In this document: positions 11,501 to 24,070 of the stretch, one piece after another
How positions within the stretch are numbered: position 1 is the first letter of the stretch
How the letters are laid out: each line of letters opens with the position of its first letter
Source of the DNA: Globisporangium splendens
Lineage: Eukaryota; Oomycota; Peronosporomycetes; Pythiales; Pythiaceae
Direction: 5' to 3'
Assembly (NCBI GenBank): GCA_006386115.1
Contig: VFIW01000018.1
Location: 1-64,000, forward strand
Length of the DNA stretch: 64,000 bases
The notes under the pieces: generated by a model
What the model saw: the letters and a program-made list of their open reading frames with translations, nothing else
Database searches by the model: none
Told to the model about the DNA's origin: nothing
Made by a program: the position numbers and the translations under genes

Positions 11501-13162
11501 ATCAAGGAAATGTGCACGTCTGTTGCAGCACACCGTGTGACTATGAATTACGTTGTGACAGTTCTTGGTAATTGCAACGACATCGCGTGCTTGGCGTTGC
11601 AAACTGGTCTGGCGGTGAAAGGATCGAGACCTCAAGGTGTTGCAAGTGATGAATTGTCCAACAAGGTACGAAGGGTGCTTTAGCAATGGTTGGCGGGATA
11701 GATTCTGACTTTAAATTGATGCCTATTTATACAGGAATTGTCCAAGGACAAGGGCTTCATTGCAGAGCTCTGCGGAACAGTGGACAATCATTTGGTGCAA
11801 TTGAAATCAAGATGTGAACGGCTGATGGAGTATCGACCCATGGCGGAGCATGTTCTTGACCGATTGCAGACATTATACGAGCGGCACCTGAAATCAAGGA
11901 GTAGAAGCGACCCTCAATTTCGCGAATTTGTGGATACTCTTCTTAAATTCGAACACCACCTGAGAATTCCATTGAGCAAAGTGTCGATCACTCGGGTGGC
12001 AAGAAGTCAAAAGGCAGCCAACATCTACCACGTCTTCCATTCCAAGATTGACAGACTGCTGGATGCGATGAAGGTCCCCAAAGACGATTCCATTCGACCA
12101 TGGAGAAAACGGTACGGTAAAGATTACAAGGAGGCATTTCAATATCACGGACCCGCTCGGAACATGCAGTCTGCGCAATCGGCCCAGTTCCAGTCTATGG
12201 TCCAATCAGCTTCAATGAAGTATATATCGACAAAATCGTCTCTGCTTGCGCCATCTGAAGAAGATATATTTCGACTTCCTTTGGCTGCGGCTCATAAAAC
12301 ATATCCATGGTTCCTGCCTCTATCAGAAGTGGATATGGATGTGAGGGACGACATTGGTAAAGGTTCATTTGGAGCGGTGTACCATGGCATATGGCTGAAA
12401 ACGCCTGTTGTTGTCAAGTTCATCGACGATGGAGGAGATACTCAGAAGCGCACAACGACAAGTGAGCACGATTTTCTGCGCGAGATCTACATTTGGTATC
12501 GGCTGAACCACCCTCACATCGTGAAGCTTTTCGGAGCTTGCCATATTGGAAAACGCTATTTCGTTTGTGAGTACGCTGCGAATGGACAGCTGAGTCACTT
12601 CCTGGGCAAGAATGCGGAAACCAAGCTGAAGTGGAAGAAGCTACACGAAGTCGCTCTTGCTCTTGGTTATCTTCACAGCCGTGGTGTTATTCACAACGAC
12701 CTGAAAGGCGATAACATCTTGGTTGGTGCTGATGGGTCGATCAAGCTCACTGATTTTGGCTTGAGTTCCATTCCTGGTACGAAGTATGTTTTCGAAGTTG
12801 CTGACGTCAGCAGAATCGGTGCGGTTCATTGGAAAGCTCCCGAGTACCTCGTGCACGGCAAGCCTTCTTTTGCATCGGACATTTTCTCACTTGCAATGTG
12901 TATTGTGGAAGTGATCTCTGATGAGATTCCGTGGGGTTGCAACATGCTTGTACCTGCTGTCTGCTATCAGCTGAAAAAGAAAAAGATTCCACTGCGTCCT
13001 GCCAAAACGAGCGATGATGCATGGGATCTGATTGAGTTGATGACGAAGTTTGATCCGTTGAAGCGAGTGAGTATATCGTATGTCATTGATCGACTTCAAG
13101 AATTTGTTGATGCAGACGACGTCACTGAGGCGACAATCGGAAGTGGCGAGCTTACCAGATAG
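8529..13162 (+). CDS. ankyrin-repeat TKL protein with pseudokinase plus second kinase domain (disrupted frame)
   Basis: One gene, read as 8529-11665 and 11735-13162 (intron 11666-11734, phase 0). It holds about 14 ankyrin repeats (8640-10140), a helical segment, a first kinase-like domain (about 10850-11560), another helical segment (about 11740-12150) and a second kinase domain (about 12330-13100). Domain 1 has HGDLTTS for HRDxxxxN and lacks DFG, so it is probably a pseudokinase. Domain 2 keeps the Gly loop (GKGSFGAV), the lysine (VVVKF), HNDLKGDN and DFG, so it may be active. The family is TKL, common in oomycetes, with predicted Ser/Thr signalling roles. There are two defects: a one-base loss in the A-run 9053-9057, which must be corrected to reach PLFHAAKYGY, and an in-frame TAA at 10592-10594. 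A 36-bp mini-intron could remove the TAA but would be unusually short. Confidence concerns the gene identity. Confidence 0.75.
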
Positions 13163-13715
13163 TTAAATAGCAACTGTCGACGAAGCTGTTACATGCAAGG
13201 AAAATCGGAGAAAACGTTGTGTTGGCACTTTAGCAGTGTGTCTGCTTTCTGAGCTCACATTGTTCCACTAAATCCACCAATTTTAAAAAGTACACCTGCA
13301 GCGCTGACTATTGCAATCAAGCTTTAGTAGGTAGAAATAATGAATGACTCGAGAAATGTGTTTAACACCGTCAAACCAGGATTTTTTTACTTTTGCAGTA
13401 CACTACTCGTGCCATTATTGCGTTAGCATATTTGGGTTCTGCAGGTCGCCAGCGCGTCCATGCGGTGGCTCCATTCCTCCGCAGTCGTCTTGGTCGCCAA
13501 GTTACACATACCGTGGTGTAAACAACAAGTGCGGAAATGTGAAAATGCTGCGTGTGTTCGAGAGGATGAAGAAAGAGCATTGGAGCGCATTGGATTGAGG
13601 TGCAGCAATGGCAACAATGGCAACGCTGTCGGGCTAGAAAGGGGATTATTTTATAGATATACAGACGATAGACAAGAGAAAAAATAACGAATCGAGATAC
13701 GAGATGCTGGACACA
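13163..13715. other. intergenic, between two convergent kinase genes
   Basis: About 550 bp holding the two 3' ends. Short overlapping open frames occur but none looks like protein. Nothing else is recognisable. Confidence 0.4.
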
Positions 13716-15536
13716 CTACAACCGATTGCGCCTAATCACTTCGATATCTACGCCGCACTGACAGCAGAAACGATTGTCAATGCGATTCAAGTCACCACAG
13801 CGGCTGCATTTTTTTCGTGAAGGAGCACTTTCACTCATTTGCTGAAGACGAGCACCACATTCACAACAGACGCGACTCGCCGTGTTATTCAACTCGCCAC
13901 AATGCGTGCAGCTCTTCCCAGTTTGCCGAAAAAGAGCCCCACCGATGCCGTCCGATATACTCTCCAGCGTATCATCGTCGTCGAATTTAGCTCCGCAATT
14001 ACAGCAAGATTTGCCAAAATATGCAGATTCGTATTCACATTCTCGACACCATCGCAATTTCTCTTGTGACAACTGCTTCTCTTCTTCAGCAAGCTCTGTC
14101 AGCATCTTGATGGCATAGTCTAGAGACTCTCGCTCCTCATAATCTACTCTGGTGATCGCTTGGACGAACTCCCACTGTTTGTCAGTGAATCCTGGTGTGC
14201 GCGGGTGAGCGTTCCCGTCGTAGAGGTTGTCCAGTATTTCGTCATCACTCACCATTCCCCACGGTATCTCGCCACTCACAGCCTCAATGATGCACAGGCC
14301 AAACGAGTACACATCAGACTTAAATTGCAGGTTTAGATCGTTCTCGTCCAGGCCCTCGTGGCATTCGAGCGCCTTCCAGCGATTCCATTGTGAGCGAAGA
14401 TGGGGAGGTAACGTTTTTAGTGGCAAAAAGTGCGTGACTTCAGAAAAGAAAGATCGGAAACCGCACATTTTCGTCTTCCCGCCGTTGCCAACGAGGATGT
14501 TGTTGCACTTGAGATCGCCATGGACCACCTTTTCGGAATGCAGGTAGTCCAGCCCATGCGCAGCTTCCAGGAAACGCGTCCACAGGTAGCGCCTGTTCTC
14601 GGACTCCTGGAAGTACGTCACAAAGTTGCCATTCTCGCAGTACTCGCTCACGAAAAACATCGGCGTCGACAGATGACAGGCGCCAAATGGCTTGAGTATG
14701 TGTGGATGGTTTAGTTTCCACCAAAGATTTGCCTCTCTCAAAAACGCTCTCTCATAATCAGGAGTCTCCAAATACACACACTTGACAATCACATCGGAGC
14801 CCTTCCACTTCCCCTTGCGCAGTGTTCCGTTGGGACCCTCATCAAACTGTTCCTCGTCGTATTGCACTTGATCGCGAGGAAGATACCAATCCGAAATCTT
14901 GTTGACCTTCGACTTGGACGACCTGATCACCGAATCGAACGTTTTGCGGATCAAATTCATGTGTTCCACCGAGTATTCGGACGATAGTTGTGCGTCATTG
15001 CCATCGATCACATATTTCATATCCGTGAGCGCTTCGACCATTGCTCATCCTCGAATCTCGGCAATGATGACTCCGTTCTGGCTTATGATCAACTCCAGCC
15101 TCTCGCGGTGGACGCGCTCATTTTCATCGTACTTGGCACGCCACATAGCGGATTCCGCGATGTGTGTCGCTTTCAGCAATTGGTACAGCGAGTCGATGTT
15201 CGCGTGAAAGTTGAGAATCGCTTCCTCGAATTTGTGTCGCGCGAGCAGTCGCGCCAGCGTATGCTTTTCCTTATGTTTGATCACGAATTGATGTAACTTG
15301 AAGATCTCGTCTCCGAATTGCGGCAGCACCTTGTTTTTGCGCAAAGCGCCTTCGTCTTCATTTCGTAGGATCTCTTCGTACAAGGCTCGCATGCGTTGTG
15401 TCACTTGATCGCAAAGCTTGTAACCCTCTCTCATGTGCGTGCAGCGGTATGTCAGCGTGGCCAACGCCTCCTCGATGGTCCACCCTACACCAGGCACGGT
15501 GAATCTCACCACCGCGGCACTCACAGCTTCGCTCAT
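13716..15536 (-). CDS. TKL-type (pseudo)kinase with three C-terminal zinc ribbons, in-frame stop
   Basis: A single exon of 607 codons starting at MSEAVSAAVV (15536). An N-terminal helical region (to about 15050) resembles the four-helix segment of oomycete TKL proteins. The kinase domain (about 14900-14130) has an ATP lysine (DVIVKCV) and HGDLKCNN, but MCGF replaces DFG, so Mg2+ binding is doubtful. The C-terminus carries three CxxC...CxxC ribbons (near 14060, 13920 and 13790), a DZANK-like arrangement that could bind protein or nucleic acid. A TGA at 15047-15045 interrupts the frame just before the kinase domain; the same frame continues at once (EIRG-stop-AMVEALTDMK). As read, translation would stop after about 160 residues unless this is a sequence error or a null allele. 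It faces the ankyrin kinase gene and is probably a diverged paralogue of its kinase part. Confidence 0.72.
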
Positions 15537-15874
15537 AGTCGTCAAGGTGTTGGCTTGCAGTAAATCGGTGCGTTCTTCGTTGGCGCAGTTTGTCAAGTGA
15601 GAAGCACTCTCTCTCGTAAATAACTGGGGACACAAGTCGTAATCAGATTCCTTGTTCTGGTTAGTTGGGCACACTTTTGTCCAACGAGATCTATGCATTG
15701 ATTCATTTTCTGCCAATATAATTACATAATCGAAATCTTCTGTTTGCAATTTTTCAAGCCAATCATATTGCTCGATTTCATTGACCGATTATGCTTTTTC
15801 ATACAATAATCGAAATATTCAAGACCGAGATAATCCAATCTTGTGGACCTGCAGTGTCGGAGGAACCAGAACGA
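15537..15874. promoter_or_regulatory. divergent promoter region, zinc-ribbon kinase / lysyl-tRNA synthetase
   Basis: 338 bp, AT-rich. TTTCATTGACC lies at about 15776, some 100 bp before the synthetase start. It resembles the oomycete initiator core (TCATTYY) and shares CATTGACC with the ORC5 upstream region. Function is inferred, not shown. Confidence 0.35.
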
Positions 15875-15892
15875 ATGATCATCAGAGGCACG

Positions 15893-18043
<2,151 letters not shown>

Positions 18044-19199
18044 ACAAATTAGAGCCACGCCAAATGCAGCAGCACATGCTGTCGGAGATGCAGATAGAAG
18101 GAGGTTGTCAACAAGAAATGCAGATAAAAATCTACTTCACATGAAGCCGTCGGCTCTTGCCAGCAGCTCGCAATGCGTTCTGTCCGTACGCTCGCTTTCG
18201 CCCTTGCCCGCAAAACCACACGAACACGTGCAGTGTGATTGAATGCGTTGTTGGGTAAAAGCAAAGCCCAAAGCGAGCGCAAGAGCGAGCGTACGCGGTG
18301 TGTGCTGCATGGTCTGGCGCAGACTGCAAAGACATGCAGAGTTGCTGCCACTCCGCCACGATCGTCGCGGCAGTCAGTGGCGAACCACAAAGAAGCGAGC
18401 GTACAGGTATGCAAAGCGAGCGTACAGGTATGCAAAGCGAGCGTACGCCAGTTGTCTCTGTGCCCATCATCGTCGCGTTTTGGACCCTTACGCCCGCCCA
18501 AGACCACCGAGTGAGTGCACACACTTTGCCTCTGTCTCACAATGGCTTGAGCGCTCATCTTAACACGAGGAATGACGTGTGGAGCGCGGCGCTGGCGCCT
18601 CGCATATTGCTCTGCGCCAATCACGGCCTTTGTGCCACGACGTGGCACTCGTCGTCATCTGGTGACAGAGCAATTCCTGCCAACATGGCATTGGCTTAAC
18701 ACACTGATTTGACAGATATATCGATCTCTGAAGGTTCATACAATAGACAGTTGGCTACAATTCAAAAAATGTAATGTGGATGATTAACTGACATTATAAT
18801 TTATTGTCAGTTCTGTATCCAAAGGTTACTAATTGTGATGTGCTTCTATCAATTCAAAGAGTCGATGGAATAATCTTCTCTCTCTCCCCACCCGTTTTCC
18901 GAAGAGTGATGATCGATTATGGATCCCAAAACATTCATTGACAATACCAACAAAACGTCTTTATTACCAGGGCATATTCACTCCATTCTATATGAATTGT
19001 GCATTTCAGAGTCAAGAAGAAATGTCAGTAAAGACGGGTTGAAGATGCGCGTCGTCTCCACTTCGTTAAAAACCAGGCCAATCAGCACGCTCCTTCTGCT
19101 GCATGCCATTGCGACCGCTGAAGACCACAATGGGAGCTTCCAATCATCACGTTACTTTCCGATTTGCATCCTTCCACAGAGCGCCTGTAAAGTTAGAAT
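18044..19199. other. 1.15 kb intergenic region with a short tandem repeat
   Basis: Holds the synthetase 3' end and the promoter of the fusion kinase. Open frames on both strands around 18050-18650 come from GCGAGCG-type repeats and look spurious. The stretch 18700-19190 is AT-richer and shows no coding signal beyond a 119-codon frame that overlaps the downstream gene. Confidence 0.4.
18393..18447. repeat. 21-bp tandem repeat, about 2.7 copies
   Basis: Unit AAGCGAGCGTACAGGTATGCA begins at 18393 and 18414, with a partial copy from 18435. The GCGAGCGTACG core also occurs near 18285. Likely a minisatellite in non-coding DNA. Confidence 0.8.
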
Positions 19200-20708
19200 A
19201 TGGCGCCGCACGCCATCACGAGCGTGGGCTTCATCGGCTCGGGACGGCTCGCCGAGCGCATCGCGCGCAAACTCGTGAAGAACATCTCGCCGCAGCAAAA
19301 ATTCTGCTACCGCAAGCAGCGGCTCGTGTCCACGCTGCTGGCGTCCGATCCGTCCCAAGAGCGCCGCGAGCTCTTCGACACGCTCGGGTTCACGACGACC
19401 GAGACGAACCAGAAGATCCTGTCGGACTGCGACGTCGTGTTCCTCGGCACGACGCCGCGCGATGTGCTCGCGGACACCACAGCCAAGATGACGGGCACGC
19501 AGATGCAGAACACGCTCTTTGTGAGTCTCATGGGCGATCTCCCCGCGGAGCAACTTGAGAGACTGCTTGGTCCAGGAGCCAAGGTGATCCGGATGATGCC
19601 ACACAACTACTTGGAGCAGTTGGGACTCCCCAAGGGGATCCTCCCGCCAGCCTCATGGGCGACCGTGAGGGGAACCCATGTCAGTCCTGAAGACGTTGAT
19701 ACTGTGATGACGCTCGCGGGTATTTCAGCGTGCGTGGAAGTGGCCGAGACCGCCAAGATCCCCGAGCTTCCGCTGGACAGCAATGAAGGCGTGATCCATC
19801 GGATCGTCAAGTCTATCAATGAGCAGCGAGCCGCAGCAATGGGCTTAAAGGACACAATAGATGAACCCGAAGAAGCTCACGTCGCAGCTGAGTTCCATGA
19901 TGTCTACGAGATGGGCGAGCTTCTGGGTAAGGGCCAGTTCTCCCAGGTGTTCAAGGCTACCCACAAGGAAACCGGTGAGATGTTTGCCGTCAAGTGTCTG
20001 AAAAACGACGAGCTTACCAAGGAAGGACGAGAGATGCTCGTCGCTGAGGTTGGTGCGCTGAGTCGTCTGAAGCATCCGCATGTGATCTCGCACCATGGCT
20101 TCTACTCGGAGGGAGACAACTACTACCTTGTCCTTGATTACTGTCAAGGCGGCGGACTCGAGCGCGTGCTCCAGAAGGAGAAACGACTCCCAGAACAGGA
20201 CGTGAAGGTTATCATGCGACAGCTTCTCTCTGCACTGGAATACTGCCACTCTATGGGTCAGGTGCACCGAGACGTCAAAGCCGAGAATATCTTGCTCACT
20301 CAGGATGCCGAGAAGGGTCTGCACATCAAACTGGCAGACTTTGGTCTCTCGGAGGAGTTGCAGCTCGGGTCTGGTCGTCTCCAGGAAATGTGCGGGACGC
20401 CGCAGTATTTGAGCCCTGAGATTGTGTCTGGCCGATCATACGGCAAACCGGCCGACATCTGGGCTGCCGGTATCCTGAGTTACATGCTCCTGAGCGGAAG
20501 GATCCCGTTCAATGAGGCTCGTACGCGGAACAATCTGTTCAAGATGATCAGCCTCGGCGCGGTGTGGTTCAGTTCGCGAGATTGGGACACGATTTCGCCA
20601 GCGGGTAAGGAGTTTGTGCAAAAGATGCTCGACGTCTCGCCGGACTCGCGTGCCACCGCAGCGGAGCTCTTGGCGCACCCGTGGCTCAAGGACGGAGACG
20701 ACGCATGA
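19200..20708 (+). CDS. fusion of a pyrroline-5-carboxylate reductase-like Rossmann domain and a CaMK-type Ser/Thr kinase
   Basis: A single uninterrupted exon of 502 codons. Residues 7-195 form a P5CR-like NAD(P)-binding domain. It starts with GFIGSGRLAERIARKLV (GxGxxA fingerprint) and contains DCDVVFLGTTPRDV and VIRMMPHNYLEQLGLPKG; the last corresponds to the RxMPNxP region of P5CR. The C-terminal dimerisation domain of P5CR is absent. After a linker, residues 235-498 form a complete kinase: GKGQFSQVFKA, AVKCL (about Lys264), HRDVKAEN (about 355), DFG (about 379), TPQYLSPEIV and WAAGILSYMLL. The pattern is that of CaMK/AMPK-type enzymes. A reductase-like module could sense NAD(P)H or a metabolite, or be catalytically dead (inference). 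Start chosen at MAPHAITSVGF because the fingerprint follows at once. Confidence 0.88.
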   Translation: MAPHAITSVGFIGSGRLAERIARKLVKNISPQQKFCYRKQRLVSTLLASDPSQERRELFDTLGFTTTETNQKILSDCDVVFLGTTPRDVLADTTAKMTGTQMQNTLFVSLMGDLPAEQLERLLGPGAKVIRMMPHNYLEQLGLPKGILPPASWATVRGTHVSPEDVDTVMTLAGISACVEVAETAKIPELPLDSNEGVIHRIVKSINEQRAAAMGLKDTIDEPEEAHVAAEFHDVYEMGELLGKGQFSQVFKATHKETGEMFAVKCLKNDELTKEGREMLVAEVGALSRLKHPHVISHHGFYSEGDNYYLVLDYCQGGGLERVLQKEKRLPEQDVKVIMRQLLSALEYCHSMGQVHRDVKAENILLTQDAEKGLHIKLADFGLSEELQLGSGRLQEMCGTPQYLSPEIVSGRSYGKPADIWAAGILSYMLLSGRIPFNEARTRNNLFKMISLGAVWFSSRDWDTISPAGKEFVQKMLDVSPDSRATAAELLAHPWLKDGDDA

Positions 20709-21287
20709 CGAGCGACGAAAGCAAAACAAGCGGAAAACAACAAACAGAAAAAGAATCTGTGTGGATGTCAGTCAGGTAGCGTCGTATTGTATGTGAATTT
20801 ATTAGACCAAAGGAGATGGTCAGGACGAAGGAAAAGAAGACGAGAGAGAGAGAGATCAACTCGTAGTAAAGTAAAACGAATCTTTTGAAGCCAGCAACAA
20901 GATCTCGACAATTGCTATTTTGAAAACCCAGAGTGTATGTGCGTTGTGTCTATTTCAGTCATTTTTGCTATCAATGAAGTGCATTCATGAAAAACTGGAG
21001 TGTGTGTAGAAATGTCTATTTCCGTAATGTTATGCTTTGTTGCGTCCATTTTCCATAATAATAGATTTGTGCCTCTTCCATGCTGTCCTTTCTCGTGCGC
21101 TATGCTGCTGCCAGCGTGTGAGTTTTGGCGCGGTTGCTGCCGACTTGAATGCGCCAGTGACTCACTCTTGCGTGTTGTCGACGCTCCTGTGCACTGGCCT
21201 CCGTTTGTATACACGCGTACATAGCTCTATCCACAGAGCGGTCGCCTGCACTTGCTCAAGATCGAGAAAGAGAGAGTAGACAGTACA
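20709..21287. other. intergenic region between fusion kinase and zinc-finger gene
   Basis: About 580 bp in the head-to-tail space of two plus-strand genes. It has a short GA run (20843-20853), is AT-rich near 20930-21070, and shows no coding signal. It probably holds the 3' UTR and the next promoter. Confidence 0.4.
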
Positions 21288-23701
21288 ATGGCGTCCCGGA
21301 GACGGCGCATGGCAACCGACGAGTGGAGCTGCTCGCTGTGCACGCTGCTCAACCACTGGCGCGACCGCCGGTGCGCGGCGTGCGATACCGCGCGCGAACA
21401 AGATCCAGACGATGGTGGCGACGATGCAGCGGCCACCGGTTCGACTGCTGCTAGTCAGATTCGTAGTCAGGAAGAGACTCCTGTGGCAGCAGCAGTGACG
21501 ACAGCGTCTGTGGCGACACTGTTGGTGCCAGTTGACACGCTACGGGGTGTCTTTTTCAGCTCAGCGCCTCGAGCTCAAACAGGGACGACTACGACGGCAG
21601 CGTCTGGTTGGCGGGAGGAACCGCGGTTGAAGGTGAATCGACGACTGAAGCGACCGCTAAGACAACTGACGATCCAACATGCAACAACGGAGACTTCGTA
21701 TGCAGAACCAATGGGCGTGCCGAGCTTTTCATTATTGGGGAATCCCATCCATGCAAGTGAGACAGGTGTGGGCATGGTGAACGGCCAGATGACGGTAGTA
21801 GAGGATGCGTCGTTGTCCGAGCGACGCCAAGAGTATAAGCAGCAGCAGCAGAACCAGCCAGTGCCATTGCCACCAGAGGAGTTCCATTCGTTTGTGGAAC
21901 CAGAATGCCCGCATGGTCTGCCTGCACAAGCGATCACTCGCATGAATGAGGAGGAAGGTGACGACGAGATGCTGGACGAAGACGAGAGTCAACCGTGCTT
22001 CCAGCTGTTGGGACCAGGTACAGCCATGTTCCCGAGTATGACTGCATCAGCAACTGCTGGAGCTTCCAGTGATGAAACTGAATGGAGAAGTGACGACAGC
22101 AGCAACAGAGCCCAGAATGCCACATCGGTAGATGATCACATTCAGCACGTGGCTCCCAGCTTCAATTTGATCGATATAAGCTCATCGCCACCTTTAAAAC
22201 CACCACGACCAGTTCATCAGACAGAACAACACACAACTACAACTGCAGTTCCGCCAGAGATTCTGCGGCAAGGCTTCGTCGCAGCTAGTCGCATTCCAAT
22301 CTCTGTCGACAATGACGCGGTTGAGAACAAAATGGCGCAAGCTGGACTCAACCTAAGCGACTCGGAAGAGGAAGAAGACAACAACCGATCTCGTCGGAAA
22401 AAGTTACGTCGCAACCGAATCCAGTCTCCGGAAGCCGAAGACGACGACGATGAGTTTGAGTATGAAGCAAGAACGACCAGCAGCGTCGCAAAATCGGTCA
22501 GCGCAACCTGGGAATGCTCCGTTTGTACCAACTTTAACAGCGCTGAACTGAGTCGATGTGAGCTGTGTGAAACGAAACGAGGTGAGAGCAGCAATTTCTC
22601 GATGCGAATATTTGTCACGGATATATAACGTTTTTGTGGTGTGTTGTAGAATCTGATGCTGAAGACAATGATGGTGCTGGCAACAACAATCAGTACATTG
22701 ATTTGGCGAACAGCCAAGAAGAAAAACGACAGCACGCCAGCACAGATTTGCCTCCCGAGTATTACGGATTTGACCCACGGTGCGTAGCATGCAGCGTAGT
22801 CTCGCTAGAGTAAATGCCAGTGCTAACAAACTCGAACGTTTATCTTTGAGCAGCGACTTTGAAAACCCGTACGACCCAGTGCCGGCATACGAAGGCTATG
22901 TACCCGACGAATATGCAGACCTTGACTTTGTAGAAGACATTTCCGATAACGAGGTGGGTGTTGTATTTTCGTATTCACCGTGAGTCAGTTTGCTGGCATT
23001 CAATTGACTGGACGATCTTGGCAAACCAGGCACCAATGGCATTCAATCGTGATCCAACCGTTCGTCCCGACTTGAAAGAGTTTGAGCATTTCGTGTGCGT
23101 CGAAGATCTGGCAACCGATTATGGCTGCAAAATCGACTACCGTCAGATGTTTGGTGATTCTAAGTAAGTTGCCAGCACTTGCGTAAATTTCGAGTTGAGC
23201 GTTGGTGTTGACTTTTTATGCGATTTTTCCCAGACGAGGCAAATCGTACGCCGATCGACTTCAAGCCAGAAAGCGAGATTCTGCGCTGCGGAGGCGCGAT
23301 GAAGAAGAGAAAGCGAATGGGTTCATTCCTCGACGTAGAAAGAAAGATGCGACTGCCGGTGCAACAAAGAAAAGGGGGAGAGGTGCTGTTACTAGTAGAG
23401 GAGGTAATGTCTGTCTATCAGCGTATGCCTATGACGGAACGTCATCGTGATTGTAACTGTTTGTGTCTGTGCCTCGATAGCTGCGATCGCAAAAGCGCGA
23501 CAGAAGAAACGCAAATCCACTGCTGCTGCCGCTGGTGAGAGCAGTGGACGAGGTCGTGCTAGTACTGCCGCGGCAGGTAAACGTCGAGCGAGTGCGCCAA
23601 CGTACACTGGGATTAACCATTACGATACGTCCTCGGTAGATTTCGGCGACGGGGTCAGTACGATGGCATGGGAAGGCGTGGGCTCAGCCGGCTACTTCTA
23701 G
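21288..23701 (+). CDS. RanBP2-type zinc-finger protein, probably nuclear
   Basis: Six exons (21288-22581, 22650-22779, 22854-22953, 23030-23163, 23234-23403, 23481-23701) join in phase to 682 residues. Two RanBP2-type fingers are visible: WSCSLCTLLNHWRDRRCAAC near the N-terminus and WECSVCTNFNSAELSRCELC at about residue 415. Between them is a long, low-complexity acidic and polar region with SFSLLG, CFQLLG and SFNLID repeats. The C-terminal third is highly basic (KKRKRRRK-like runs, AAAAGESSGRG), typical of a nuclear or chromatin protein, and ends in DTSSVDFGDGVSTMAWEG. RanBP2 fingers bind ubiquitin, Ran-GDP or single-stranded RNA in other proteins; which applies here is unknown. All junctions are GT-AG and the frame is intact. 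Confidence 0.75.
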
Positions 23702-24070
23702 GTAACTTTGCTGCCTCTAGCAACGAGCATCATGCTGTCGCGTTGAAATTCCAAAGTTCGACTGCAAAGCAAGCCGAGTCAAAAATGGACTGAGAGAGCG
23801 ACATGACCAGCAATATTTAAATCGCAACAAACTCGAATCAACAGCGTCACTTTGTCGATGCAGGTTGACTCGTCAGACGTATCCAACTGTTGAGATTTCT
23901 GAAACTGTTTTCGCTCTTCTGCAAAAAGGACTCGCGATGCTCCAAGTGGACGCACATGGGTGCCTTTTCCAGCATGCGCATTCTCAATATCCTGCAATAA
24001 CAAGAAAAGAAAAAAGGAACCAGTCGCACAACAAGAAAGCCGCGTCGCCTGCTGCTGATATTTCGGCGCT
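23702..24070. promoter_or_regulatory. upstream region of the radial spoke gene with an initiator-like site
   Basis: 369 bp. GCGCATTCTCAATAT at 23977-23991 closely resembles the oomycete core initiator (GCTCATTYYNCAWTTT) and sits about 80 bp before the ATG, the expected distance. Assignment is by eye. Confidence 0.4.

Noticed and set aside
18049..18648. Open frames of 90-199 codons on both strands
   Set aside because: They arise from GCGAGCG-type repeats, overlap each other and have biased composition (runs of Arg, Cys, Ser) without any domain.
18919..19278. 119-codon plus-strand frame before the fusion kinase
   Set aside because: It overlaps the kinase start in another frame and has no family resemblance; it is more likely leader sequence.
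19200..20708. Fusion kinase as an artefact of two adjacent genes
   Set aside because: There is one exon with no stop, no splice signal needed and no second promoter-like gap between the domains.
21430..21445. tRNA B-box-like GGTTCGACTGC
   Set aside because: It lies within the coding exon of the zinc-finger gene and has no matching A-box or cloverleaf around it. No convincing tRNA was found anywhere in the window.
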